A DNA stretch of 64,000 nt from Parapedobacter defluvii (GTDB lineage Bacteria; Bacteroidota; Bacteroidia; Sphingobacteriales; Sphingobacteriaceae): NCBI RefSeq assembly GCF_014642075.1, contig NZ_BMIK01000016.1, positions 49,594 through 113,593 of the forward strand, given 5' to 3'. Below are positions 32,790 to 41,566 of the stretch, piece after piece. Numbering within the stretch: the first letter of the stretch is position 1; each line of letters begins with the position of its first letter. The position numbers and the translations under genes are program-made. The notes beneath the pieces were generated by a model. It was not told the origin of the DNA. It ran no database searches and saw nothing but the letters and a program-made list of their open reading frames with translations.

Positions 32790-34700
32790 ATGAATCGCTT
32801 TTTCACAACCAAACACCTTATTTTATTGCTGACAATCGGGGCACCGTGTCTATCCGTTGCACAAACCGGTTTGCGTCCAGATACAGTGGCACAGCGAGAG
32901 GGACCGACCATATCCCTCGGCGAAGTTATCATTACCGAAAACCGCTTACAGCTTCCTTTTACCAAGCAAAACCGTAACATCCAGGTGATCGACCGGCAAC
33001 AGATCGAAGCAATGCCAGGGCACTCGCTAAACGAATTGTTGAGCTATGTAGCCGGCGTAGACCTGCGCCAGCGGGGTCCGTTCGGAACACAGGCTGATGT
33101 AAGCATTGATGGCGGCAGTTTTGAACAAGCCCTGATACTCGTTAATGGCGTCAAAGTACTGGATGCCCAAACGGCGCACAACAGCCTAAACCTGCCCATT
33201 CCCACCGATGCGATTGAACGCATTGAAATCCTCCGTGGCCCGGCTGCACGCGTTTATGGAATCAACAGCCTTACGGGTGCAATCAACATCGTGACCCGGA
33301 AATCCGAACGGTCAGATTTCACGGTTAATGCTTACGCCGGTTCGGGTTTGAAGAAAGACACCGCCAATAACGACGCATTGTTTAATGGACGCGGCATACA
33401 GGTTGGTGGCACGATGGCGGGGCGACTGGGACAACATACCGTGTACGGCGGTCACGATTCCGGCAATGGTTATCGCTATAATACAGCCTTCCGCAATAAC
33501 AAGATTTTCTATCAAAGTGAAATTCCGACCAACGCTAAACAGGCGCTATCCCTAATGGGTGGTTACGTTTCCAGTAATTTCGGCGCAAACGGATTTTATG
33601 CCGCCCCGGGCGATCGGGAGTCACAGGAAATTGTTCAAACCGTGTTGGCTGCGATCTCGTATCGAGCGGAATTGTCCGAGCGGTTTTCCATATCGCCGCG
33701 TGTCAGTTACCGGTATGGATACGATGACTACCGGTATTTCCGGCATGACCTCAGCCGTGCGCGGAGCCAGCATCGGGGTCACGCGCTCAACACGGAAATA
33801 AACGGCACCTTGCAAACTACCGCAGGTGAAATAGGGGTTGGCTTGGAGATGCGGAATGAAACGATCCGAAGCACGAATATCGGCGATCACGAGCGCGACA
33901 ACTTCGGGATGTATGCCGAGTTCAAAACCGAAAAAATCAACCGCATCTTGCTCAACGCCGGGGCCTACATTAACTACAATACCGACTATGGCTGGCAACT
34001 GTTTCCGGGCATAGACATCGGCTATCAAATCGACGAACGCTGGAAACTGGTGGCACATACCGGTACCGGGCAACGTATCCCATCGTTTACCGATCTTTAC
34101 CTGGACCAGCAGCCGGGAAACGTCGGCAATCCCGCCGTTGTACCCGAAAGGGCGTGGCATGCCGAAGGAGGCGTGAAATATACCGGTCAGCGACTCATTG
34201 CATACACAAATTACTTTTACCGGAATATTGACAATTTCATCGACTGGGTACGGGAAAACCCGGACACCCCCTACCAACCTTTAAATTTTTCGAAAAACCG
34301 GGTGCATGGCCTCGCCGCGTCCGCAAACTACCGCCTATCCGATCCCGCATCGATCGTTAGTTGGATGGCAGGCCTTTCGTATACCTGGCTTTCCCCTTCA
34401 GTGGGCACGAGTGCCCAACAGGGCCTCATCTCCAAGTATGCGGTCGAAAGCCTGCGGCATCAGTTGGTTGCCAATCTCACGTTGGCCACCGGACGGTTTT
34501 CAGGAACGGCGACTGCACGTTTTAACGAACGGATCAGTTACAAAAGTTATTTTGTAAGTGATGTGCGGATCGCCTACCGGTTCAGCCCGGTAACGATTTA
34601 CCTGGACGCCCAAAATATTTTTGATGTAACTTACATCGAGGCAGCCGCCGTACCCATGCCGGGAAGGTGGTTTAATTTAGGTTTGAAATACGGCCTGTGA
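32790..34700 (+). CDS. TonB-dependent receptor, BtuB-like
   Basis: A 636-residue outer membrane receptor. A signal peptide (about residues 1-27) precedes a TonB-box-like SLGEVIITENR, the plug domain (about 60-170: VIDRQQIEAMPGHSLNELLSYVAGVDLRQRG, then VSIDGGSFEQALILVNGVKV and RIEILRGPAARVYG) and a 22-strand barrel ending in the aromatic NLGLKYGL. The length and absence of the carboxypeptidase-like domain resemble BtuB and vitamin or metal receptors. It is divergent from a MocR-type regulator, so the ligand may be a vitamin B6-like compound or amino acid; no cobalamin riboswitch is visible in the 62-bp gap. Confidence 0.9.
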   Translation: MNRFFTTKHLILLLTIGAPCLSVAQTGLRPDTVAQREGPTISLGEVIITENRLQLPFTKQNRNIQVIDRQQIEAMPGHSLNELLSYVAGVDLRQRGPFGTQADVSIDGGSFEQALILVNGVKVLDAQTAHNSLNLPIPTDAIERIEILRGPAARVYGINSLTGAINIVTRKSERSDFTVNAYAGSGLKKDTANNDALFNGRGIQVGGTMAGRLGQHTVYGGHDSGNGYRYNTAFRNNKIFYQSEIPTNAKQALSLMGGYVSSNFGANGFYAAPGDRESQEIVQTVLAAISYRAELSERFSISPRVSYRYGYDDYRYFRHDLSRARSQHRGHALNTEINGTLQTTAGEIGVGLEMRNETIRSTNIGDHERDNFGMYAEFKTEKINRILLNAGAYINYNTDYGWQLFPGIDIGYQIDERWKLVAHTGTGQRIPSFTDLYLDQQPGNVGNPAVVPERAWHAEGGVKYTGQRLIAYTNYFYRNIDNFIDWVRENPDTPYQPLNFSKNRVHGLAASANYRLSDPASIVSWMAGLSYTWLSPSVGTSAQQGLISKYAVESLRHQLVANLTLATGRFSGTATARFNERISYKSYFVSDVRIAYRFSPVTIYLDAQNIFDVTYIEAAAVPMPGRWFNLGLKYGL

Positions 34701-34766
34701 TCAACCATATACACCATCCGGTGCGATGCCATTCAACAGATGACATCGTACCGGAATAGCATGTGT

Positions 34767-35237
34767 TTATTTGAGATGAGATCGGAGCATCCAGGCTGTT
34801 TTTTCATGTTTTTCCATGATACCGGTCAAAAAATCGGCCGTACCTTCATCCTTGTATGCTTCCGAAACCTTGTCAATACTCTCGCGGATGTACGTAATGA
34901 TCGCCTCGTGATCCTGCACCAGTTCTCCAATAAAGCCCTTGCTATTGTTACCCTTTGCATTCAGCTCTGTCAGATGCGTCAATTCAAGGAATGTTTTCAG
35001 TGATGCCGGCGCATAATGCCCGATCGACCGAATCCGTTCGGCCACCTCGTCCACCCATTCCGCCAGTTCATCGTATAACTCCTCAAAATACACATGTACG
35101 GAATGGAAATCAGGACCTTCCACATTCCAATGCGCGTTACGTGTCTTCGTGTATAAGACAAATTCGTCAGCCAACAATATTCCAAGTACTTTCGCTACTT
35201 CCGCACGGTTTTTTTCCGTAATACCAATTTGTGCCAT
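34767..35237 (-). CDS. dps: Dps family DNA-protecting ferritin-like protein
   Basis: A 156-residue Dps protein. The ferroxidase-site residues appear in RNAHWNVEGPDFHSVHVYFEELYDELAEWVDEVAERIRSIG, giving His, His, Asp and Glu ligands at the dimer interface, and DFLTGIMEKHEKTAWMLRSHL closes the four-helix bundle. Dps forms dodecamers that store iron, consume peroxide and shield DNA in stationary phase or oxidative stress. A TATCTTTG box lies 28 bp upstream. It is monocistronic. Confidence 0.95.
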   Translation of the reverse strand: MAQIGITEKNRAEVAKVLGILLADEFVLYTKTRNAHWNVEGPDFHSVHVYFEELYDELAEWVDEVAERIRSIGHYAPASLKTFLELTHLTELNAKGNNSKGFIGELVQDHEAIITYIRESIDKVSEAYKDEGTADFLTGIMEKHEKTAWMLRSHLK

Positions 35238-35264
35238 AACGTCTGATTTTAGTTAAACATCTAT

Positions 35265-35272
35265 CAAAGATA
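35265..35272 (-). promoter_or_regulatory. TAnnTTTG promoter of dps
   Basis: TATCTTTG on the minus strand, 28 bp before the dps ATG (35237). No strong -33 element was found. Confidence 0.5.
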
Positions 35273-35348
35273 GTTAATTAGCTGACGGATTCCTCCCCTT
35301 ATGTGCCATCCTACTGTCAAACCGCCTTCCGTAAAAACGCCAAACCTT

Positions 35349-36065
35349 TTATTCCTTGCGTTCGAGCAACCGCCACACGACGGCGGCAATCACCGCTCCG
35401 ACAATTGGGGCTACGATAAACAGCCACAGCTGACTTAGTGCCGCACCCCCCGCCAAGATTGCCGGTCCGAAGCTACGGGCAGGATTTACAGATGTTCCGG
35501 TAATGGGGATAGCGACTAAGTGAATAAGCACGAGTGTGAAACCGATGGCTAATCCAGCCATGGTTTCATTGCCCCATTTTGATGTGGCACCGAATATGAC
35601 GAATAAAAACAGAAAGGTAAGCACGGCTTCCGCAACAAAGGCCGATTTTAACCCGTATTCACTTTGGTACCCCGTACCCCATCCGTTTGAGCCATAAGCC
35701 CATTCACCGGCGGTAAACCCGGCCACCTGCCCGCTGAGTACCTGTTGCAACACAAGCGCTCCCAGCAACGCACCGATAAACTGAGCAATGATGTACGCGA
35801 TCGCATCTCCCACCGAAATTTTGCCTTTGATAAGCATGGCAATCGTGACCGCCGGATTGATGTGGCACCCGCTAATGCCCCCGATGGCATAGGCGAAAAC
35901 GACAACGGATAAACCGAAGGCAAACGCAATCCCCAAAAGACCTAACCCTGAGAGTCCTGCAAGCGTGTCTGCACCCGCCACAGCAGCGGCTCCGCAGCCG
36001 AAAAAGACCAGACCGAAGGTACCGACCAATTCAGCCACAAACTTTGTTGATGACTTTATTTCCAT
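35349..36065 (-). CDS. aqpZ: Aquaporin Z
   Basis: A 238-residue aquaporin with six membrane segments. Both NPA motifs are intact: SGCHINPAVTI in the first half and GTSVNPARSFGPA in the second, with the Arg of the selectivity filter directly following the second NPA. His and Cys/Thr filter residues fit a water-specific AqpZ rather than a glycerol facilitator (no GlpF-type Asp after NPA). It lets water equilibrate across the inner membrane under osmotic change. It has its own promoter; a candidate small RNA or terminator lies just upstream. Confidence 0.96.
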   Translation of the reverse strand: MEIKSSTKFVAELVGTFGLVFFGCGAAAVAGADTLAGLSGLGLLGIAFAFGLSVVVFAYAIGGISGCHINPAVTIAMLIKGKISVGDAIAYIIAQFIGALLGALVLQQVLSGQVAGFTAGEWAYGSNGWGTGYQSEYGLKSAFVAEAVLTFLFLFVIFGATSKWGNETMAGLAIGFTLVLIHLVAIPITGTSVNPARSFGPAILAGGAALSQLWLFIVAPIVGAVIAAVVWRLLERKE

Positions 36066-36086
36066 GATTTATAATATTGGTTTATT

Positions 36087-36117
36087 CAAAGATAACGTCT
36101 TTTCTTAAAAGACAAAA
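36087..36117 (-). promoter_or_regulatory. Promoter of aqpZ
   Basis: On the minus strand TTTTG (36113-36117) is followed by TATCTTTG (36087-36094) after 18 bp, a strong fit to the Bacteroidota -33/-7 consensus. The ATG lies 21 bp downstream. Its position after the hairpin at 36138-36157 means aqpZ does not depend on transcription from the upstream element. Confidence 0.65.
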
Positions 36118-36129
36118 TATTTCTCCCTT

Positions 36130-36200
36130 ATAAAAAAGCCCCGTTTCACAACGAGGCCTTTCCATTTAACCAAACCTAACAAAATGAATGTTGCTTTTTG
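36130..36200 (-). ncRNA. Candidate ~70-nt small RNA upstream of aqpZ
   Basis: A minus-strand TACTTTTG box (36207-36214) predicts a start near 36200. About 45 nt later a hairpin (arms 36150-36157 and 36138-36145, loop of four, one G-U pair in this orientation) is followed by a run of six T residues (36132-36137), a textbook intrinsic terminator. Together they outline a transcript of about 70 nt with its own promoter and end. The body includes TTAGGTTTGGTTAAATGGA. It might instead be an attenuator for aqpZ, but aqpZ has its own promoter downstream. A -33 element was not evident. No family assigned. Confidence 0.5.
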
Positions 36201-36293
36201 TCAAAACAAAAGTAGATCGGGCTTATTATGTTTGGATTAAGCATCGATTAACATATCATCAAATGTGCACATGGATAACACCGGGAAAAAATA

Positions 36294-36301
36294 TACCTTT
36301 G
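36294..36301 (+). promoter_or_regulatory. TAnnTTTG promoter of the TauE/SafE gene
   Basis: TACCTTTG, 16 bp before the ATG at 36318. No clear -33 element. Confidence 0.5.
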
Positions 36302-36317
36302 ATGTTTTATAAGCACC

Positions 36318-37166
36318 ATGGATCCTTACATTGTTACCTCCCTGCTGATTATACTGATTGGTTTTACGGTCAGTTCGTTCGGAAACCTAATCGGTTTTGG
36401 CGGCGGGATTTTCATGGTCCCCATACTGGTTACAATTTTTCATTACCCGCTTGCTATTGCCGTAGGCAGTGTGATGTTTTCCCTCATTTTTTCCTCATTG
36501 ATGGCTACTTACCGTCTTCGAAAGGAAGGGCACGTGGATTTTAAAATGGGCACCCTGCTCGAAATTCCTACGATGTTTGGCGTTATACTCGGCAGCCTCT
36601 TACTTTCCTATCTGTCGACCGCCGGATTGGAAATTCTGTTTTCAGTCCTCGTTTTTATATTGGGGCTATCTTTTTGGCTAAAAAAAACAACGGCAGAAAA
36701 GGCTTCGGCTAGACCGGACCTTTTCTCCCGGATGAACCAATGGAAACCCGGACTGGTTATCCAGCATACAAAGATGAATTTGACATACCGGGCTAGTCTA
36801 TGGTTGATTCTATTTTTTGGTCTTTCTGCGGGAACATTAGCCGGACTTTTCGGGATTGGCGGGGGTTTTATGAAAACACCCATTATGCTTAAGGTTTTTA
36901 AAATGCCTGTCAAAGTAGCCACGGCAACCGCACTATTTATGATTCTGATTACCAGTATCACCGGATCCATTAGCCATTACCTACAGGGACATATCCTGTT
37001 TTCCCATGTGTGGCCTGTAATCATTGGCTTTACCGGAGGCGCCATTGCAGGTAACCGACTGACTCCTTCTGTCAGTGACGAAGTTTTGGAAAGACTAATT
37101 GGGTTGGGATTAATTCTAGCTGCCTTGGTGATGTTCGCGAATTTTTACACCCATAGCGGTTATTGA
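36318..37166 (+). CDS. Sulfite exporter TauE/SafE family protein
   Basis: A 282-residue membrane protein of the TauE/SafE/YfcA family with two related halves. GNLIGFGGGIFMVPILVTIFHYPLAIAVGS and the second GTLAGLFGIGGGFMKTPIMLKVFKMPVKVATATAL are the paired glycine-rich motifs that define the family. About eight membrane segments are visible, with a charged central loop (SARPDLFSRMNQWKPG, about 132-150). Members export sulfite or organosulfonates or act as general small anion permeases. The substrate is unknown. It has its own promoter and ends at a strong bidirectional terminator. Confidence 0.9.
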   Translation: MDPYIVTSLLIILIGFTVSSFGNLIGFGGGIFMVPILVTIFHYPLAIAVGSVMFSLIFSSLMATYRLRKEGHVDFKMGTLLEIPTMFGVILGSLLLSYLSTAGLEILFSVLVFILGLSFWLKKTTAEKASARPDLFSRMNQWKPGLVIQHTKMNLTYRASLWLILFFGLSAGTLAGLFGIGGGFMKTPIMLKVFKMPVKVATATALFMILITSITGSISHYLQGHILFSHVWPVIIGFTGGAIAGNRLTPSVSDEVLERLIGLGLILAALVMFANFYTHSGY

Positions 37167-37201
37167 AGCGACCTGCGTTTTTCACGGGAATGCAATCAAA
37201 C

Positions 37202-37240
37202 AAAAAGGTTGTTTCTTGTTGAACAAGAAACAACCTTTTT
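37202..37240. terminator. Bidirectional intrinsic terminator
   Basis: A perfect palindrome with 19-nt arms (37202-37220 and 37222-37240), starting AAAAAGGTTG and ending in CAACCTTTTT, gives a T-tract on either strand. It sits between the convergent TauE/SafE gene and the lipoprotein gene. Confidence 0.88.
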
Positions 37241-37278
37241 ATTCATGACATGTGTGAAATGTCACCTATTTTTTGAGG

Positions 37279-38472
37279 TTAATCCAACCCAACTGTCCAG
37301 TTGTTTGCCCATTCAGGCTTTGCAGTACCCGCTCCGGCACCGGTAGCGCTTGCATCCTCTGTAAATACGCCATCTACATTAGCCGAGCTGCCGTCGGTTT
37401 TCTTGCCTTTTGCCTTGGTTGTTACATTATCAAATTTCACACGGGTGGCTTTCAATGACCCTTCGCCCACATAACCTATACCTTCGTCATTTTCAACATC
37501 AAAGCCCGTAGCCCAATTACTCAATACCAAATTGTCAAACGTGCCCTTTGTACCTACACGCAGTTTTAACGCTTGCGGCTCTGAACTTTTATCTTGGCTA
37601 CCACCGATCAATGTAACGTTTTTAATTGTTGGATTAGAAATCGGATCAGCCAGGTGATTTTCGCTGTTGTTGTCAGCTTCGATACCCCGGTTTCCCGCGT
37701 TGGTACGGATACCATACCAATTTTCGCCACCGCCTACCCAGCCTTCCGTCCAGTCGAACAAATCATCCCCAACATCTGCCAATTTATTGGTTACAACAAG
37801 ATTGTTTGCCTTAACTGTGCCACCAAACCACTCAAAACCGTCGTCTGAACCTTCAAATGCCTGTACATATTCAATTGTCGTACCGCTACCAACACCAAAT
37901 AACGATAAGGCATTAAATTCCTTCTCGCTGTTATAAGCATAACCAGAGTACTCAATCCGGAGATATTTAATAGCGCCTGAGTTATCATTCACATCGGTAC
38001 CGCCATAGTTCAATTCGCCGACTTCGGACACTGCGGTAGCACCTTTGTTAATAGGAGCTCTGCCACAGATAACCAAACCACCCCATGCGCCCGGCTTATG
38101 TTCCTGTGCCGTTAAGACAACCGGACTGGTTGCTGTGCCCTGTATGTCAATCTGGCCACCTTGGGCAACGCCAATGTAACGAACCGAAGCCATCTCATTC
38201 GTAGCTGTGGCCTCAACGGTAACGCCCGCTTTGATTGTCAATTTTGCTCCCTCTTTAACGATCAGTTTCCCGGTCAGTTTATAAGTACCGGATTCCAGTA
38301 CAACCTCACCTTTGGTGATTTCGCCCTTCAGATCATCACGGACCACTTCGAATCCGCCGTCAGGTTCTGGAGTAGGATCTTCGTTATCACTACAAGACGA
38401 TGCAACCAGGGTGATCGACAGCGCTGCAGCTCCCATTAACCATCTAAAAGTCTTTTTCATTTCCATTTTCAT
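37279..38472 (-). CDS. Lipoprotein with beta-helix-like repeats, TonB-receptor partner
   Basis: A 397-residue exported lipoprotein: signal ends ASSC with Cys27, followed by an acidic linker (SDNEDPTPEPDGG). The body is rich in beta strands and glycine with YRLTGKLIVKEGAKLTIKAGVTVEA, VRYIGVAQGGQIDIQG, GGLVICGRAPINKG, YLRIEYSG and WFGGTVKANNLVVTN, the spacing of a right-handed parallel beta-helix. Such proteins are commonly paired with a TonB-dependent receptor in Bacteroidota and sit on the cell surface; here the receptor gene is 93 bp upstream on the same strand. ATG 38472 is used; ATG 38460 is also possible. The ligand is unknown. Confidence 0.75.
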   Translation of the reverse strand: MKMEMKKTFRWLMGAAALSITLVASSCSDNEDPTPEPDGGFEVVRDDLKGEITKGEVVLESGTYKLTGKLIVKEGAKLTIKAGVTVEATATNEMASVRYIGVAQGGQIDIQGTATSPVVLTAQEHKPGAWGGLVICGRAPINKGATAVSEVGELNYGGTDVNDNSGAIKYLRIEYSGYAYNSEKEFNALSLFGVGSGTTIEYVQAFEGSDDGFEWFGGTVKANNLVVTNKLADVGDDLFDWTEGWVGGGENWYGIRTNAGNRGIEADNNSENHLADPISNPTIKNVTLIGGSQDKSSEPQALKLRVGTKGTFDNLVLSNWATGFDVENDEGIGYVGEGSLKATRVKFDNVTTKAKGKKTDGSSANVDGVFTEDASATGAGAGTAKPEWANNWTVGLD

Positions 38473-38565
38473 TTTTATTAGTTTTCAAATACAAAATTGC
38501 TTTCTCACAATATCCTGAACATTAACCGGATATGATTAAATTGTTAACTCCACTCAATCGTAATA

Positions 38566-41301
38566 TTAAAACAGCTGATAACTCAGGCCCAATGAGAAAT
38601 ATTGGCCCTTTTTATACGTAAGAACCGGTACATGTCCCGATGCATTTTCCTGTATGCGGCGATACTCCGGATCGAGAATGTTCTTTATCAATAGATCAAT
38701 CCCAATTCGTTGATTAATTTTACTGCGTACGATGAAGTCCAGCGTTCCCAGCCCACGGTCGACTAAGTTTCCCTTCTGCTCGACACCCAGGGCATAGACT
38801 TTATCCGAAAAATAGGAGTACATGACCGTCGCCGTCAAGTTGCCGCTCTTTCTCCAACGTTTTGAGTACGTCAGGTCTGCGTTGACCAACAGGTCGGAGG
38901 CACCGGTAAAACTAGCGTTATTATGTGTGGGCCGCACAGTGAAATCAGTTTCTTCCTGTACTTTGTTCGCATCGATATCCTGATTGGTGTTCATATATGC
39001 AACGTTGAGACCAACTGAAAATAAATCCCGGTCACTGTTCCAGCGGATGATATCCTTCTTTAATTCCAATTCGGCACCAATCACCGTACCCGCATCACCT
39101 ATGTTGACATAGGAAATGTCATTCGATGTCGCCGAGACACTGTATAAGTTGATCGGATCCTGGATATATTTACCAAATGCAGCCAATGACACCAACTCGG
39201 ATGAGCTGGGAAATAATTCCCACTTGATATCCACGTTGTAATTGGTAGACGGATATAGATACGGGTTACCATATTCCAATGCGGTTCCATCGTCAAAATA
39301 AAACGGTGCCCGTTCTTTGAATTGCGGCAGCGTATACGTTTTGCTTGCCCCCAAACGGAGGTTTTGTTTTTCATTCAACGCATACCTCAGGTTCAAATTG
39401 GGCAAGAACTGGTTTTCTGCTAAGGTGTTGTTATCACCCTCGGGAACGAATAGCGTTACCCAGTCAACATATTGCCGGATGTTCTCATAACGTACGCCCA
39501 ACACGGACGTCAACCGATCGGTCAGATTGTATTCTAAACTCACGTAACCGGCGTGTATTTTCTGGTCACCACTGTAAGTCTGGGGCCGCTCGCCGAAAAA
39601 CCCTTCGATCGAAAAAAAGCCACGATCGTAATTTTCTTGATTGTAATAAGCATCCAGGTTGTCTGGATCGACGATCAACGAGCGTTCTGTATGATGAAAA
39701 TTGAACTGCAATGCCTCAAAATTGCGCTTTTTGAATCGACCCTGGTAACCTGCTCTAATTATTCCCTTCGGCGTTTCCGAATCTCCTATTTTATAACTTC
39801 CATTTAGGTTAACAGCATATTCATTTTCATGGAGTCGCTGATTGAAACGGTTGTTATCCGACCGAGCGTTCTGCGCAATCACATAACCCTGTCCGTCCAG
39901 CAATCGCAGCATATTCTGGATCCGGTCAGGCATCGTATATTCGACCCGGTTAGCCGACAGTCCCCAATCCACATCGATGCGATCCGTCAACTGATGAGAT
40001 CCCAGCAATTGATTGACAAACAGTTTGTTTTGCGCATAGGAACCTAACCTCCGTAATCCGGTACCGTCTTCTGTAATATCCCTGAAATAACCCGAATAGT
40101 TGTCATTCCACTGGTCACTGCTGTTTACAAAGAGTAAATTGTAGGAGATTTTATGCTGGGGATTGATCAAGTAACCGACATTGAAAAGCCCGGTGCTATT
40201 GGTTGTGTACCCAAAGCGTTCCTGATCCGACCATCTTTTTCTGGCCCCCTGGGCATTCACATCGTGATTGATACCCGCTCGGTATTCATAGCTGTTGCCG
40301 AAACTTGCCGTGGCAAAAAAGTTGAGCCTTCCTTCCGTACCGATATTAAATGATTTTCCACCCAATAGCCGTACACTTACAGGATAGGGGCTACGGGATT
40401 CCGGATTCATGCTGTTTGTAAAGTTAAATCCGCCCAATGGATTTGGCGGGATGGAATACTCCGAGAACCCCCACCTGCTTCCTCCCGGAAGCAACCTGAA
40501 ATCATCCCGATTGGAGAGCGCATTGGTATTTAAGGTAGATGACACCGAAACTTCCAACATTCCGTTTCCACTGTAATCTTTGGAATGGATATCCACACCA
40601 CCGCCACCGAAATCACCGAACATTTTGCTGTTGTAGATCTTATCAACAGCTATGAACTCCACGATGTCGGTAGAAAACAGCTCCAGCGCAATATTCTTCA
40701 ATCTAGGATCGTTGGAAGGCAAAGGCAATCCGTTAAACGATGTCGATATATAACGATCTCCCAATCCACGGATATAGACTTGGCTTCCCGCATCCTCCTT
40801 GGAAATCCCAGACATTTTGGCTACTGCGGTTGCGGCATCACTCACGCCTTTCCGCGATAATTCTTGAGCACCAACCCGCTGGATCACCAAACTCGACTTC
40901 TTTTGCTCCGCCAACAAGGCGATGTCATTCCCCCGGCGCCGGGAAGTGGTCACAACCACTTCATCCATCAGTTCGCCAACGGATTCCAGCTTGATCTCCA
41001 GCACAACTTCTAAACCATCCCTGACAACAACATTTTCCACGCGGACAGTCGTATATCCCACATAACTGACCTGAAGCTCGCACGTTCCAGCCGGAACGCC
41101 GGTAAGAACAAAATTGCCAGCATCGTCGGAAACCGCTCCATAAGTAGTTCCGACGACACCTATCGAAGCGCCCACAATGTTCTCCGTAGTCCCCGAATCC
41201 TTTATAATTCCCCGAATCGATCCCCGCTGCGCTTGGGCATTGGTAAAAATCGACAAAAATACGCCGATAAGCAGTACAATACGTGTTTTTCTATTTTGCA
41301 T
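38566..41301 (-). CDS. TonB-dependent receptor with carboxypeptidase-like regulatory domain
   Basis: A 911-residue outer membrane receptor. After a signal peptide (to about residue 24) residues 27-110 form a beta-sandwich regulatory domain (GSIRGIIKDSGTTENIVGASI), then the plug (about 130-230, SRKGVSDAATAVAKMSGISK, YIRGLGDRYISTSFNGLPLP) and a long barrel ending YFSLGLSYQLF. Length and domain order match SusC-like/FecA-like uptake receptors of Bacteroidota, but the adjacent gene is a beta-helix lipoprotein, not a SusD, so the substrate may be a metal complex, peptide or other compound. It is the first gene of a two-gene unit. Confidence 0.92.
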   Translation of the reverse strand: MQNRKTRIVLLIGVFLSIFTNAQAQRGSIRGIIKDSGTTENIVGASIGVVGTTYGAVSDDAGNFVLTGVPAGTCELQVSYVGYTTVRVENVVVRDGLEVVLEIKLESVGELMDEVVVTTSRRRGNDIALLAEQKKSSLVIQRVGAQELSRKGVSDAATAVAKMSGISKEDAGSQVYIRGLGDRYISTSFNGLPLPSNDPRLKNIALELFSTDIVEFIAVDKIYNSKMFGDFGGGGVDIHSKDYSGNGMLEVSVSSTLNTNALSNRDDFRLLPGGSRWGFSEYSIPPNPLGGFNFTNSMNPESRSPYPVSVRLLGGKSFNIGTEGRLNFFATASFGNSYEYRAGINHDVNAQGARKRWSDQERFGYTTNSTGLFNVGYLINPQHKISYNLLFVNSSDQWNDNYSGYFRDITEDGTGLRRLGSYAQNKLFVNQLLGSHQLTDRIDVDWGLSANRVEYTMPDRIQNMLRLLDGQGYVIAQNARSDNNRFNQRLHENEYAVNLNGSYKIGDSETPKGIIRAGYQGRFKKRNFEALQFNFHHTERSLIVDPDNLDAYYNQENYDRGFFSIEGFFGERPQTYSGDQKIHAGYVSLEYNLTDRLTSVLGVRYENIRQYVDWVTLFVPEGDNNTLAENQFLPNLNLRYALNEKQNLRLGASKTYTLPQFKERAPFYFDDGTALEYGNPYLYPSTNYNVDIKWELFPSSSELVSLAAFGKYIQDPINLYSVSATSNDISYVNIGDAGTVIGAELELKKDIIRWNSDRDLFSVGLNVAYMNTNQDIDANKVQEETDFTVRPTHNNASFTGASDLLVNADLTYSKRWRKSGNLTATVMYSYFSDKVYALGVEQKGNLVDRGLGTLDFIVRSKINQRIGIDLLIKNILDPEYRRIQENASGHVPVLTYKKGQYFSLGLSYQLF

Positions 41302-41566
41302 GGTTTGACTAAAATTCCATGCAATAATCGAAAGTTAACATTACGCTACAGTTAATATAAAATGAATGAATGTTTAGTATTGTGTTAATTAAATATTAAA
41401 AAAGCACTTTTACCCCTCATAAAAGCAATCGAATGCTGAAAAATCCCAAAACTATCGGCGGTTAAGGACGTGCATGAGCAGACAATATCAATAAAGTTGC
41501 ATTATTAAAATGCATATTTAACGAGAATACCTTAAACTTGCCAAACGGAACAGAAGTATTATAGAC

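Noticed and set aside
36188..36544. 118-codon plus-strand frame overlapping the TauE/SafE start
   Set aside because: It overlaps the well-supported TauE/SafE gene in another frame and carries no motif; its first codons lie over the candidate small RNA promoter.
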